Of a DNA stretch of 64,000 nucleotides, positions 34,200-46,465 are shown piece by piece. The notes under the pieces are model-generated. The model saw only the letters and a list, made by a program, of their open reading frames with translations, searched no databases and was not told the origin of the DNA. The stretch lies in the NCBI GenBank assembly GCA_013339895.1, contig JABACO010000001.1, positions 19,107,123-19,171,122 on the forward strand, given 5' to 3'. Source of the stretch: Ephydatia muelleri (Eukaryota > Porifera > Demospongiae > Spongillida > Spongillidae). Numbering within the stretch: the stretch's first letter is position 1; every line of letters starts with the position of its first letter. Made by a program: the position numbers and the translations under genes.

Positions 34200-37130
34200 T
34201 TAAGTTTCACAGAAAGTACTGATTTCATCAGAGTGAATTGTCTGGAGCTAATGATGTCTACAAACAGCCTGGCAAATGCTACAGTCTGCATTAATGTCAC
34301 AATTATTGATAAGGACATTGAGGTTGATGAATATTTCACTGCAATTCTTGATCCTGTAGATCCAGCTGTGAATATCACCTCAAAAAGTGACACCATCCTA
34401 ATACCCAATGACCTAATTGATGGTGAGAAATTAATGGTTTATCATCCATCATTCATATATACTCTTTGGTTCAGTTTCTGCTAGTGTTCAAATGGTGGAC
34501 AGATCAGTGACAGTATCTGAAGGAACGATTGTCTCCCTTAACCTGTGTACAAAACCTATCTGGCAATTTGACAAGATCAATATTGATTGATTTGGGAACT
34601 TAATTTATATTTTTAATTAAATAGTATGCATATACATGATTTGGAAACTAAAGTTATTGCTGCTGCAAAATGTAAGCTATAATGACTACACACTATTATA
34701 AGTAACAATGCTAGAAGTTTGTTATTTTGACATCAAACAATGCAGTATTAAATTCCTTAGATGATTAGGTATCTTACCTGCCACCCATATGCACACCTGT
34801 ATCCATAGAAACATGCATCACACTTCAATAATCACTATATTTCTTCCCCTCTTTTAATTACTCTTAAGACAGAGTATAATTTTGTGAGTGCCACATCTCA
34901 ACAAATAGGAACTAACATTTCCAGAACTTACCACGTGAATGGTAATACCCAGTGCACCAAACTAATCCACAGTATATTGATTTTGACCCAAAATATGGTA
35001 CAGGATGTGATGACAGATGGCCCATGGCAATGTACTCCAACATGTATTGCATGAATAAAAAAAGTTATTAATATGGATTCAGCAAAATTAAAATCAATGG
35101 AAGTAAGAACACAGACTCATTGGTAAATGATTTTAAAGTAAGGAGCTAAGTGCAAATAGAGATGCTGTGAGACAAATGTAACACATCTTGATGAAAGTAA
35201 TCTCCAAAATACTTGTCTAAAGTTATATTAAGTACAGTAACAGGCTCTTAATGACCAAATCATACTTGCATCAAACTATCAGAGTAATCTATGAAAAATT
35301 CTGTGTGACTACTGAATTCCATTTATTTTATAACTTGCTCTCTTTGCTAGCTGTGCCACTTATAGGATCACTAGATAATTTTTAGTGGAGTTTTGATTAT
35401 AAGTGTGTATTGCAATTTCTTTGCAGTGATTATACTTTGAATTCAAAAATACTAATGTTTCCTGCTTGGTCCACTCCTGGAAAACAGTTTCTATCATTGA
35501 TGACAATATCCTGGAAAATACAGAAATATTGTATAAATTTTAATGATACCAATGTTTTGATAAATGATCAGCAGGATGAAACAGCAATAAAGATAGAAGA
35601 TTATACAGACAGTAAGTGTCTATATCTGTTTGACCCTAAATTTAGCTGAATATGTATAGCTGGTATTTACAAATGAAAATCTATTTTGCCACAGGCATTA
35701 CAATAAGCATGGATAATCAAAATGTGGCAGTTGATGAAGATCATGGAAGCATTGAGATCTGCATTGATTTGGACATTGGTACTTTTGAAAGACATATAAC
35801 TGTGTACATTCAAACAAGTGCAATCACAGGTAAGACTACCTGATAACCTGACACTGACCATGCTAGCAACACCAAACCTCGACTATATAGAGAATAAAGA
35901 AAACATGACACTTATGGTGGGACTTTCAGCACTTCAGGATGACAAACGGTGCCAAAATGTTACATTATTAAAGAATAATGCTTTGAAAAATTATGAGAAG
36001 TTTAAGATATTTCTATTACCTTCTTGGATACAGAAGGGTAGTGACAATATTTCCATCTCATTACACTGAGGTGATTACTATACTTGAAGATGATGGTACG
36101 TATGATTGATAGCAATACATTCAAAAACACATTTCATCCTATGCACGCACACAAGGTGATTGAAATAGGATTCGAACATGGTTGGTATAATACCTCTGCA
36201 AGTGGTATCATGGTTATTGTATGTGCTGCAATATACAAGGATAGTTTGGAGAGGAATGTGATCATACTGATGGTGACCTTGAGTCTTGGTAAGTTATGAG
36301 AAAAAGTGCATGCGTAGTATGATTATGCTATAGTACATGCAATATGCATTTATGTACATGACTGCATAAATTAAGCTTTTGCTGAATGTACTTATTACAG
36401 ATGCAAGTCCACCTGAAATTGACTTCACAAACATGCACACAGTGGTGGAATTTGTTTTAGGACTATCTCAATTTGCCAACAGAACACAGTGTATTAGCAT
36501 TGACATTTTGAATGATGAAACCATCAAGCGAGATGAAACATTTTCTGTCTCCTTTTAAGGAAGACAGCAGCTGACAGCAGTGTGGTCAACTTTACAGCAG
36601 GACTTTCAACCATCACAGTTCACATTCAAGACGATAATACAGGCAAGCAATGCTAATTATGTTAATCAATCTTCGTATTCAGTTTCTCATTCAGGGTACT
36701 ATTTTCCATTTTCAAGCTGCTTTTTAATGTTAGATTTGAAGGCATTCCTGTCATTATATGCATCGAGCTCATAAGGTACCCAGCTATTAATATACCACAC
36801 ACACATCTAGTTCTACTGAACTCTAGAGATATTAGTGCAAAAGGTAATGAATAAATTGCAAATAAATCTCTACTCATATTATTTTCTGCTGTAAGAGGAA
36901 TAGACTATGACAATAGTACACATGTTGTTCTGTTTCATACTGAGAGCTTGATTGGGAACACCTCAATGACACAGTGAACGTCAATAAGCATAATGGATGA
37001 CAGTATCATAGAAGAAAGTGAATCATTTGAAGTGACTGTTAGTGTCCTTGATTCATATTCTGCAACTGTTACAAACAGAAGTTCTATCATAGCAATTACC
37101 CTTGAAGGTGACAAAAAGTGAAAGAAAGAG
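34200..37130 (+). pseudogene. Calx-beta domain gene, decayed, copy B
   Basis: Same exon series as copy A: block ending at donor 34,422|GTGAGA; VTVSEGTIV after an acceptor near 34,484; exon 35,427-35,611; exon 35,695-35,829 (135 bases, open, clean splice borders); block 35,870-36,070 (open here, stopped in A); exon 36,401-36,642 with a possible GC donor; block 36,955-37,120. Shared with A are a frameshift inside exon 35,427-35,611 (between EILYK and NFNDTNV readings), a TAA plus shift after DETFSVSF, and a TGA in the ACACAGTGAACG segment. So the gene was already damaged before it was duplicated. Confidence 0.75.
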
Positions 37131-37474
37131 AATTGTGGATTATTTGAATCATGCACACTAATCGTCTCCTTGGAACACTTCTTTTTATTGACATACATCA
37201 GACCTTGTTGCAAGGTTTAGTGATATAACTCTAACGGGTGTTGTTGGAGAAAACTTGGAGGTGTGTGTTATTTTGGAATAGGTGACTGTTACTCTTGAAT
37301 GCCAGGTAAAGTTGGCTGCCTATGATCTCATGAACAGCTTTTCGTAAGAATGTGTTATGCTAGATGAATAATCATCGTTTCAAAGTAATATATTTGTGGT
37401 TACTATGTTGTTACAAAGTACATAAACCATATGCATGGATAAGGGTCGTGCATTGCCTTTCACTAAACCAGTTT

Positions 37475-37762
37475 TCACACAGGCATCCATCGAGCACAAG
37501 GTAGAATATAATATCCTACCAAAGGCCCACCTATCCATGCACGTGCTTGCCGTTTGCACCCTGACAAAATGGAAGCAGCAAAAGCAGAATTTGCCAACAT
37601 GGAAGCTATGGGTCTCATCCGAAGGCCATCTAGTCCTTGGGCGTCCCCTTTACGCATGATGCCTAAAGCATATGGAGGTTGAAGCCCTTGAATATGGTGG
37701 ACAGGGTACCTGTCAGGTGCAGTAACTACATTGATGCATCTGTAATCCCTGCAGGCCGCCAA
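37475..37762. pseudogene. Ty3/gypsy reverse transcriptase fragment with internal inversion
   Basis: On the + strand about 37,555-37,672 reads KMEAAKAEFANMEAMGLIRR and SSPWASPLRMMPKAYGG, the start of a gypsy RT domain of a third lineage. The next RT block, CRDYRCINVVTAPDRYPVHHIQ-like, lies directly beside it but on the - strand (37,760-37,685). The two blocks are normally contiguous on one strand. Confidence 0.7.
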
Positions 37763-38308
37763 CTTCCAGCTACTAGTAGTGCTTCAATACTTGAATCAAG
37801 CTAGTATATCGATATCCCAAATACCATTTGTGCAATTTATGACCTGTCAAGATTAATCAGCAGAATGTTGCATGGTGCAACCATGCAGTGCATGTAGATC
37901 AGATGCAGGCTGGGCCAGCTACATGTACTGTACTTGCAGGTGGGCCATCTAGGTTACATAAGCCATACAAAGGTGAGTATTTTGACCCCTAGGATACGAG
38001 CACCTTAATCGACAGCAATCTTCTCTCAATATAAACCAGCAGTCACACTACCACATGAATAACTAGCTGTGTAATTAACCAAACAGTGTACTGACCTACC
38101 CTAATCGGCACCAATTCAAATGCGGACTTGCTAATTATGAGTATTTAACACTATCACGAGCGAGATGGAGGAGTGTTCGTGACCTGGGACCATGCGTATG
38201 TGCCGTTTTACTTTGGCTGATCGAATGGATCCTATGATACCCGTTAGCCTGCAGGTACGGATGTTGCGAGATGTAGGCTTGGAACCAGTTGATGACGCAT
38301 CCCCCGGG

Positions 38309-38335
38309 CCCCCCCCCCCCCCCCCCCCCCCCCCC
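38309..38335. repeat. 27-base poly-C run
   Basis: Uninterrupted C27; its true length may be uncertain in any assembly. Confidence 0.9.
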
Positions 38336-38544
38336 TTATTTTGCACCTTTGATGTGCACTTTTTGCGATTGTGGTCACTTTGATGTTCCGTATTTGTGGG
38401 AAACACACCCCAAATTTCCTAATTTCGGTTATTTTTCTATGCATAATTTTGTCCGCAACGGAGTGCCATGAATTGCCCTTGCTGTGCACACCCCCATAAC
38501 CCTTTGAGCTGGCCCGGTTTAACAACCACCCATCCTGAAGCTAC

Positions 38545-38788
38545 ATCAAATGGACCTGTTCTCTGCATGTTTGTAGAACCTAAAATTGCCTGGTATATAT
38601 GCAATCATTACACGAGTGACTTTCAGAATATGAAATGAATCACCATAACCTAAAATTAACGGAGCTGGCAGTGCATCCTGCAAAAATTGTTTTGACTACA
38701 CCATTTCATAAAGGAGAGTTTGAAGTTATCTAATGAGACAATTTACTTGAAGAGGGACCAACGTTTCGCAAGGGAGGCCAGTTAACGT
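38545..38788. repeat. Segmental duplication, copy C, left remnant
   Basis: Matches the beginning of copy B (23,180-23,430), for example GGGACCAACGTTTCGC(A/G)AGGGAGGCCAGTT, and breaks off exactly where a hAT element begins. Confidence 0.85.
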
Positions 38789-40558
38789 TAGGGTGTGTAA
38801 CCGGTTATCAGGTTATTCGGATATTCGCAAAAACCTATCCGTTCGAATAGCAACTTAGCATTACTCGGAAAAATCGATTAGTCTAATCGAAATAACTGGT
38901 TTATGTTTCTCCATTCGGAGGTACTTAGGTATTCGTCGCCAGCATCGACAATTCGCCCATTATTCGAATACCTTTTTATACCGATATCCGGATATGATTT
39001 TCAATTGAGTATTTCATAATTAGAGCTATATGTATAACTACGTCACTGTTGTTTTCACTATTTATACATACATATAGACATCGGAAGCAATCAATAATCA
39101 GATAGTAGTATAATACAAAATATTTAATGTGCATCAATTGGGGATACAAAATATACAGCGTGTCAGTGCTGTTATCGTCGTCTTCAAGTAAGTAACTAAG
39201 TTCATTAGTATATGCCACGAGTTGTGGTTGTATGTAGTGGCAATAAATTTATGTACCAGTACTAGTATTGCATTGTTTTATTGTACAGTCAGCAGGGGAG
39301 GCGGAAGCAATTCAGCATTGGTCCGGCTTGGGCGTGGCCATACATTTTTTTCTATATCGATAGCTGCCATACTTCGTAGTGTAATATTGTGCAATTATGA
39401 CGCATAAAACAAAGTTACACATTTACATTAAGAAAACACAATTAAAATTTACCGAAAACATGCATTCTATGTTCACTTACACAAACAAACTCATTCGCTA
39501 TTGAGGATAAATCAACATCATCCAACTGCTCTTTGTAGATGTTTAGTATCATAAGATAATTCAGTCTTGGTTGATGTTGTAGTGTAACCATGGAAACTGC
39601 TGAGACCAGTTTGCTCTAAAAGCCCTCTCTACCTTCTTCGATCCGAACTAGCGCTTGGGTAAGATCAATGTAACTGGCGGGTGGAACTTCTCGGGAATGC
39701 CCTTGCTAGCCATTTGTTAATCTCACGCACGTGTAGAAAGTATTAAATTTATTAATGTGAGATAAATACAGCGAGCGACCCTTATGTGGTTATACATTGT
39801 ACATAAACAGCAACCTCCTTAGGATTTAAGATATATATATTTTAAGCTCAGTATTAAGATTGGTCCGGCCAAAGCCAGACCTGCCCCCCGGTTGCGCCAC
39901 CCCTGCCAGTTGAGTGGTACGAAGTGAACATATTGCGCTAGCGAGTGAAATATAGAATGACAGACTTCTCACCCACTTCAAGTAAGTATGCGCGCTCTGT
40001 TTGAGTATGTGGAGGAATTAGAGAGCATTACGCAATCGTACTAATGGGAAATTTCATATGCATTTAGAGAGAACGGGAATGGAGTGTTGTGGGATGATTG
40101 TAAGTGGAGTACGTGATTGTAGGTGATGTGGGGTGAGTTTATAATTGTGATGTCTGGTCTCAGTGGTTAGGGTGGATGGTTAGGTTTACATGACTATTGA
40201 TATGTACAAGTGCATGCTAAAGACATACATGTACAATTTATTAAATTCTACTTGGCAAGCACATGCTACTGTAGACCTTTGTGTCTCCATGCATAGCTCT
40301 AGTTTGGGTGCAAGACCAGGTGGATTTCTGTGCAAACATAAATTATCTTTTCAGTGTTCGCTCCACAAGCACCATAACCTGAATAACCTAGGTATTCGGC
40401 AGGGAATTTGGGAAACCTATTCGGAAAAATCGATTTTGTTTTTTAAACTATTCGATTTTTCCGATTTTCAGATCCACAAAAACCTGAAAAATCGATTAGT
40501 GTTTTAAAAGTATTCGGAAAAATCGATTTTCATTATGCAAGGGAGGTTACACACCCTA
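38789..40558 (+). mobile_element. Non-autonomous hAT-type element (family E), hybrid copy
   Basis: Starts TAGGGTGTGTAACC and ends GGTTACACACCCTA. Subterminal regions are rich in ATTCGGAAAAATCGATT-type motifs. The right flank TATCGATG (40,559-40,566) is not matched at this left end but is matched, inverted, beside the other copy at 53,686-53,693. 8-bp duplications and TAGGG ends are hAT features. It carries a nested second hAT-type element (39,293-39,905). No full transposase. Confidence 0.75.
39293..39905 (-). mobile_element. Nested hAT-type element (family N) with transposase relic
   Basis: Inverted ends CAGGGG(A/T)GGCG and CGCCACCCCTG, each followed inward by a TGGTCCGGC(T/C) motif. On the - strand from 39,713 to about 39,567 it reads a relic resembling the TTF-type zinc-finger start of hAT transposases (VERAFRANW, FPWLHYN), with stops. 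The same element, truncated, is at 52,578-53,176. No clear target duplication could be read. Confidence 0.65.
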
Positions 40559-40566
40559 TATCGATG

Positions 40567-42600
40567 TTGATCAGTTGATGTGCATGTGACTACTTTGAGC
40601 CTCCATGATTTTAATAACTTAACTCAGACACAATAAGACCGTTATTAACATGCATACTGGTACGTAACTCTACTGACTAGGCCCTAAGTCCATAATCCTT
40701 GCCGGTAACATTAAGAAAAAAAAAACGCTAAGCCTCAAAATGTGGTGCGGCCATGGCCGCACCTGCTTGAACGGTGGCGTCGGCTCTGAAATAGATATTG
40801 TGGATACATGAATGGATACAAGTGTCATTAGGCTGAAAAGTTGAGCTGAAAATTAGGATGAATAGTTATCAGACGAGGATACAAGACAATGGGGCTGAAG
40901 AGATGGTCAATCACTAGAAAAGTCATCCATCAAAGGAAACTGTTATATAGTCGTCCCATCCTGTATTTTAAATAAAATAACACTCATACAACAGCGTAAT
41001 TTGCAAAGATTCGATTATCAGGTGATGTTCGTTTCGATGTAGACCGGGTTATGCTTGATACATTCAAGCTGCGTAGAAGATTTTTAAGTACTGTTATTTG
41101 GAACATCAAGAAGAGAAACATACACTGCTCTTTGTGGCTGAGGTATGGCACCCGAAGTGTGACCTGTACAATCGAATAGAAACTATGACAAATGACTGTA
41201 ACTAGTCTATATGATTAGCAAACATGTAAGCCCATGTGAGTACCAAGGATTTCATTGCTGCGTGTGTACAATTGCTTTGGAATGCTGTGGAACAAAACAA
41301 CGGCCATAATCTTGGATCAAAATGTGTGTTACTAAAACTTACGTCATTTGGCCAAATTGTGATGTCAGAGACGAATCTTGATCTATAATTCACATGGAAA
41401 GTGGTATACTAAATAATCAGTCAGCATATACTACTGCTAACCTTGAAGCCTGAAGCATCTTGGTTTCGTTGCACTTCTATAACTGTGCAGTACCAGTGTC
41501 ACAGTGTATAATGTCCCCCCTAAAATTAGTCCCTCCGGACACTTTGCACTAGTGTACAATGTCTCCCCGGACAAATTACACTGGGGCAAACTGTCCCACT
41601 CCTGGGTCATATGTCCCCCCTTATAACATTGTATTTCATCTATGACGAGGCTGGGATACGTTTTATACAGTCCTAATATGGACTTGCAGGGTATAGAATT
41701 GACAGATATTTTCAAATACCGTACCGCACAATGGCAGGACACCTGAGTGCATTGACGCCTGCATTCAGTGACATCGTCAAAGCACTCGTTCTTAAAGTGC
41801 TCATTGAAAGCAATACTTACGCATTTAGCATTTAAATTCTTTAACGAGTGGTGGATATTTTTTTATATCTGCATGCTGAAATCTCACAAGACAGATTGAA
41901 ATATCTTGAGATCAATAGGATCATAGCCTGTAAAGCAATGTCACATAAACACAATTCCAATATTCTGCTTCTCTCTTTCCCATAGCGAGGAACCTACTTC
42001 TATTCATCCGAGCTAGAGCCTTCCTACATAAAACTCTTTTGTCTACTTTCAGGGTAGCAGTGATTTTTCAGAAAAATGTATATTTGCTTACACTCAGCAT
42101 CCTCTGTCGCCATCATGAATCACTCAAACAGATTATCAAGACATGTACAATGTACTTAATGCACTGATCAGTATCATCTCTGCACAAATGTTATCTTAAA
42201 TTAGACATACATAGGCACGAAGAGGGGAAAAACCACGGGAAACTATTTAACCCTATAAATGTACATGGAAGTAGGACATTTTACTTTATAGTGTAGTAGG
42301 CATTGGACAATTTACCCTCCCACACTAGTGTACCAAATGATTGTGCAAAGATGTGGCTATTGAATTTTCAGTGTTCATGTATATGCATTGGCAGGTGACG
42401 AATAGTGCTATTGCAGATCACTTGGTGAAGCTATCCACACGAAACTTTGACCACAAAGAGGCATGCTACGAATTTGAACACCAACCAACTAGAGAAGTTG
42501 TATTTGAAGTACTGCAAGCTGGTGAAAGCAGTTGCTGCTCTGTTGATGCTGGATCTAGTAAAGTACTGCAATTAATAAATAGTATACATGTTAACTGTGG
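40567..42600. other. Unassigned intergenic sequence
   Basis: No supportable gene. Near 41,505-41,635 short motifs of the type ACAATGTCCCCCC recur and may be a decayed element. Around 40,745 GGTGCGGCCATGGCCGCACC is a perfect 20-base palindrome. Confidence 0.4.
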
Positions 42601-42609
42601 GTTATTTCT

Positions 42610-43200
42610 AATCTGTGTTGAGCATAGTCACAGCTCGGCCATGTGGAGCACCACTTTTCGATTCAGATTTGGAAGGAAGTCCAGCTATCCTTTCCTTTCT
42701 TTTGAACCTCTCATGATCTTTTCCAGTGCCTTTTTTTGGCTGAAAGGCGCTTATCAAGCTTGGCAATTAGCCGGTTCAGAGCTTAGCAGTAACAGAACAT
42801 GTAATACTTTTCCAAGCAGTTGTTTGAATAACTCACCAGCTGATCTCCAAGTTGGTTTATGTGTCTGCTTAACTGATCGGTGATTGTACTTAGCGTCACT
42901 CTCATCAGTCATGTACATGTAGGATAGATCGAGCTGGCTCCACCTTTCCTTTTTATTATCTTTCAGAATCAATGCCCTTTGAAGCTATAACGGATATGTG
43001 TTATGAAATATTGATACCATATTGTGCACATAATTTACATTTTTCTGTGACCTGGTTTTGTCATTTGTTTTTATACTTTCTTCTCTACCTTCAGTCGAGT
43101 CTTTGCATTTTCTTCTACAAGATTCATTGTATTCATAGTATCGATATATTGCTCCTGTAACATGATAAACAATGTCTGGATTTCACATGGCACATAATGC
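42610..43200 (-). pseudogene. Unrecognised multi-exon gene remnant
   Basis: On the - strand a charged protein can be read across splice-like borders: EQYIDTMNTMNLVEENAKTR after an acceptor (about 43,155) and before a GTAGAG donor; then ERWSQLDLSYMYMTDESD and THKPTWRSA up to a GTGAGT donor (about 42,842); then, past an intron of about 55 bases, LIAKLDKRLSAKKRHW until a stop. Further weak coding-like pieces lie at 43,700-43,200 (AVEKEEKLTEAVTDLQKAQK). It resembles charged proteins that accompany transposons in invertebrate genomes, but I cannot name the family. Confidence 0.4.
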
Positions 43201-44050
43201 AGATATCCAGCTGTACTTAAATGAAACTGCATGTTCTAGCTTCTCCAGTTTTTACTCAGGAGCCACGTGGACACCTTCACGTTGTGATTACTCCTGTATC
43301 TGTATTAAATAAGAACGCAGCAGTATTAGAACATATGTATCGCAAGAATTCATAGACCTACTTCTCATGAACTTAGTATTGCTGTTCTTCAGACATTCCA
43401 TTGCAAATGCACTTTATTGCTCCATATACAATTCCAAAGTATCTTCACATTCCTTCCATACTACATACGCATCGAACGGTAAACTTACGCTAAGCTCTGA
43501 AGGATTCTTTGGCTTGACATTTTGAGGTTGTGCGTGCGGTAAGAGCTGATTTTTCAACTTTTCAACGCTCTTTACGATGTCTTCGACACTTTGAACACAC
43601 TTCTATAGCTACAGCGTTGTGCTTTTGCGCTTTTTGTAGATCTGTAACTGCTTCAGTTAACTTCTCTTCCTTTTCCACTGCGTTTGCAGTGGAGAGTTGT
43701 GCGTGCCTTGATGGTGACAGATATCATTATTGTGACAGAGAACAATCAACTGATACAACTTATAATTATTTTACCACTTGGCCTCAATATCAACATCGCC
43801 AAATGTGAGTTGTTCAGTTCGAGGGATCTAAGTTCTTTTTCAGAGGAGACGAGGCGATCGAATGTGCCACACTTTGAGATCCTGGGGGCTCCCATAGGTG
43901 AATTAGTGTTCTGCGCAAAGTTTGTAGCGCAGAAACAGTCGGATGCTTCCAAGTTGCTTAAGGAGTTAGAAGCTGTGGGCTCTATCGACCCCCAGGTGGC
44001 TGTACTTCTTCTCAGGCAATGTGGGAGCTTTTGCAGACTAGTTCACTTAG

Positions 44051-44776
44051 GCCACACCAAACTAATCTTTAGTTTCTGGTCCTCTTCATTATAATTATAG
44101 CATGCGGGCGGGCGGGTGATTGGGACTTTAGGACTTTATGAACGGCCCACCACTGACATTGATACATGACATCTACCTTATTTTAGTACGTTTCAATAGA
44201 ACACTGATGAGTACTTGGATACATGCTGCGCGAGCAACAGCAGAAGTATGCAGACCCTTGAGAGACAAGCAATGGTGTATGCCACGAAACAGTTGTTGTT
44301 TTATATTTCTATTCTCTTAGGAAGACTCGTGATACGTTGGGCGCTCATTAGAACTTCAAATACTGACTGGCCCGGGACAGTAGTAGTCGTACTTCTATCG
44401 CCAATTATAAACTTGATGAATGGCACAAATGCGCTTACACTGTCTTTTATATCAATTTCTAAGTCTATCGCGTCCAAACTGCATGTCTTTCGACTTACCC
44501 AAATAATAGAACGCCTGTCTGTTCCGTTTCCAAACAGGGTTCAATTGTATTGATATAGAATATTTTCACCATTGGCTTGGCATATCTTCCAAGGATATAT
44601 CGTCTTGTTCAAAGAAACGACACTACAGTTCACTAGGGTCATGCATGCTTTAATATGGACGCCAAGGAGCAATGAATATGATAATTCTTATGAATATTAT
44701 TATAGTCTCAATAAACTTATTTCTGATAAAAGGGATGCGGGCGGGGACCAGAAACTAAAGATTAGTTTGGTGTGGC
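44051..44776. mobile_element. 726-bp terminal-inverted-repeat transposon inserted in the RT relic
   Basis: Ends are exact inverted repeats of about 32 bases beginning GCCACACCAAACTAATC. It is flanked by a 5-base duplication CTTAG (44,046-44,050 and 44,777-44,781). Removing the element and one CTTAG restores the RT reading across the site, which fixes both borders. The interior has no supportable gene. Superfamily not identified. Confidence 0.88.
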
Positions 44777-44978
44777 CTTAGCTAGGAACACTCCACCTCT
44801 CCTAGTCAATGAGCCTTTGCCCTGTTTGATGATTGTGTGCAGCAATCCTTTTCGGAATGTACCGCAGTGGATGCTTCTGCTGCCACCTGGCAACAGGCAC
44901 AACTTAGCTTGAAAAGGGGGGGGTTTAGGGCTTCGGAGCTTAAGTTTCCATTCTTCTGCAGCCTACATAGCATCATTT

Positions 44979-45632
44979 TTGTCCTCAGGCCTTTCTCCAT
45001 CATCAGGTAGGTATATATCCTCGTCATTGCACCTTTACAACAGTCTAGTGGACCCCCAAGATTCCATCACCCATGAGTCTGTAGGCGATTCTCCTCTTTC
45101 ACAGAAGGTTCTGTCTTCTAAGATAGAAGACCAACAGTTCAATAATTTTTTTCATAATGCATCTGTGACTGACAGGGCTCGTCTTTTGTCCATTTCTTCC
45201 CCTCATGCCTCTGCCTGGCTGTCAGTCACTCCCTGGCTCAACCCCCACTTGGAGCCTGCTGAGTTTCAAGTAGCACTTAAGTGGTGGTTGGGTATTCCAG
45301 TGGTCCAAGGCCAAAGTTGCCCTCACTGTCCTTCCTGTGTGTTGGATGACTTTGGCCATCACTCCCTCACTTGCAAACATGGAGGGGATGTGGTTTCGCG
45401 ACACAATAAGCTCAGGGATGTGTTTTATGACTTCTGCCAACGCGCTTGCTTGGATCCACGTCTGGAAATGGGTTGTGGGGCAGGATCCGACTCTCAATCC
45501 CGCCCTGCAGATGTTCTTGTTCCTAACTGGGACCTTCGCAAACCGGCTGCCTTTGACTTGTCCGTCACGTCTACGCTACAATCAAGTGCTCTGCTAGAAG
45601 CGAGCGTGACGGCTGGTTCGGCAGCCTGTTAG
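44979..45632 (+). pseudogene. Retroelement C-terminal protein segment
   Basis: Longest open part of the RT relic, 217 codons. It contains a cysteine/histidine cluster (HCPSC ... GHHSLTC-HGGD), which looks like a metal-binding knuckle, followed by RPADVLVPNW and FDLSVTS, a block with nuclease-like spacing of acidic residues. It ends by frameshift; homology goes on at 45,677-45,880. In intact relatives this segment lies after the RT domain. An endonuclease role is only a guess. Confidence 0.6.
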
Positions 45633-45893
45633 CTGAGAACAGGAAACACAACAACAGTGACAAAAAGTGTGACGAATTGGGGTGGGCCTGCATCCCTCTT
45701 GTGGTTGAGACCTACGGATGTTGGGGAGCTGAAGCAGTGGCGGCATTATCAAAGCTTGCAGGACGTCTCTCCGTCAGGAATAATGAACCAAAGTCCAAGA
45801 CCATTTTTAGCCTGTACAACCGCCTAGGGTTGACACTAGTAAGGGCGAACTGTAGAGCTATCCTATCTAGGTTAACTTGACGGTTATAGGACT

Positions 45894-45911
45894 TATAATA
45901 ATAATAATAAT
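45894..45911. repeat. (TAA)n tail of the retroelement
   Basis: Short TAA repeat directly after the last coding homology; typical simple-repeat 3' end of a non-LTR element. Confidence 0.55.
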
Positions 45912-46067
45912 GTGCATTTAATCAATAATGTTGTTTCGTTTTTTAATTTTAACATATATAATTATGTTCCGAGCGATTTGTAATTTGTGCAATTTTGAAA
46001 TTGCGTTGCATAATATGAAAATTGACTATCGATTTCGAAATTGTCCTTCAACTTTAATTGCGTCCCA

Positions 46068-46098
46068 ATTTCGAAATTGCGCTGCGCAATTTCGAAAT
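46068..46098. repeat. Perfect 31-base palindrome
   Basis: ATTTCGAAATTGCGC, one T, then its exact complement GCGCAATTTCGAAAT. Related motifs lie at about 45,990-46,040. Confidence 0.9.
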
Positions 46099-46465
46099 CT
46101 CATACACATGCGCACTTTCACTGCATAATAAAAACAATAAGACTTAGGAGGATCATAAATTTCAATCCACATTATAAAACTGAGATAACTTCTTTTCTAG
46201 CTATGTCTATGTACATCTGTATACACACTGTGCTCGAGCTCCCTACAAGTATGCACATCTATAGTGCATGCAATTAAGTAGTACTGCATCTTATTCCTAC
46301 AGCATGCAATTAATGAGAACGATTTTTGGTTTGTAAATCTATTACTCCACCTCTATGTCATCGATAGTACAGTCCATTAGCACATTCGCACATCGGCAAA
46401 CATAACTAAATTCAACTGAAAATTGTAGAAACTGTTACAAACCTTATTGATTTTTGCCGCATGTG

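Larger units (their letters stand above)
23165..37261. repeat. Segmental duplication, copy B
   Basis: Repeats copy A from the spacer left of the p190-like gene through the last Calx-beta exon. The sequence at 23,180-23,430 recurs again at 38,545-38,788, where a third copy starts. Copy B is longer because of an inserted element in its intron (28,013-29,328) and intron sequence lost from A. Confidence 0.85.
37262..38544. other. Spacer between duplication copies B and C
   Basis: Not part of the duplicated unit. Contains a small gypsy RT fragment and a 27-base C run; otherwise no feature seen. Confidence 0.5.
43684..45880 (+). mobile_element. Reverse-transcriptase retroelement relic (non-LTR-type), 3' part
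   Basis: The + strand reads the C-terminal part of an RT protein: GLNINIAKCELFSS, VPHFEILGAPIG, IDPQVAVLLLRQCGSFCRLVHL (to 44,050), then, after an inserted 726-bp element, the continuation LARNTPP, WQQAQLSLKRGG (frame-broken, 44,780-44,930), then 44,979-45,632 with CPSCVLDDFGHHSLTC, HGGDVVSRHNKLRDVFYDFC, RPADVLVPNWDLRKPAAFD, and in other frames VVETYGCWGAEA and LTLVRANCRAIL up to 45,880. It ends in a TAA-repeat tail (about 45,894-45,911), as in many non-LTR elements. The 5' RT catalytic part is missing or beyond recognition. Family placement uncertain. Confidence 0.75.

Noticed and set aside
38192-38525. Poly-proline or poly-glycine frames around 38,310
   Set aside because: Created by the C27 homopolymer; no coding features on either side.
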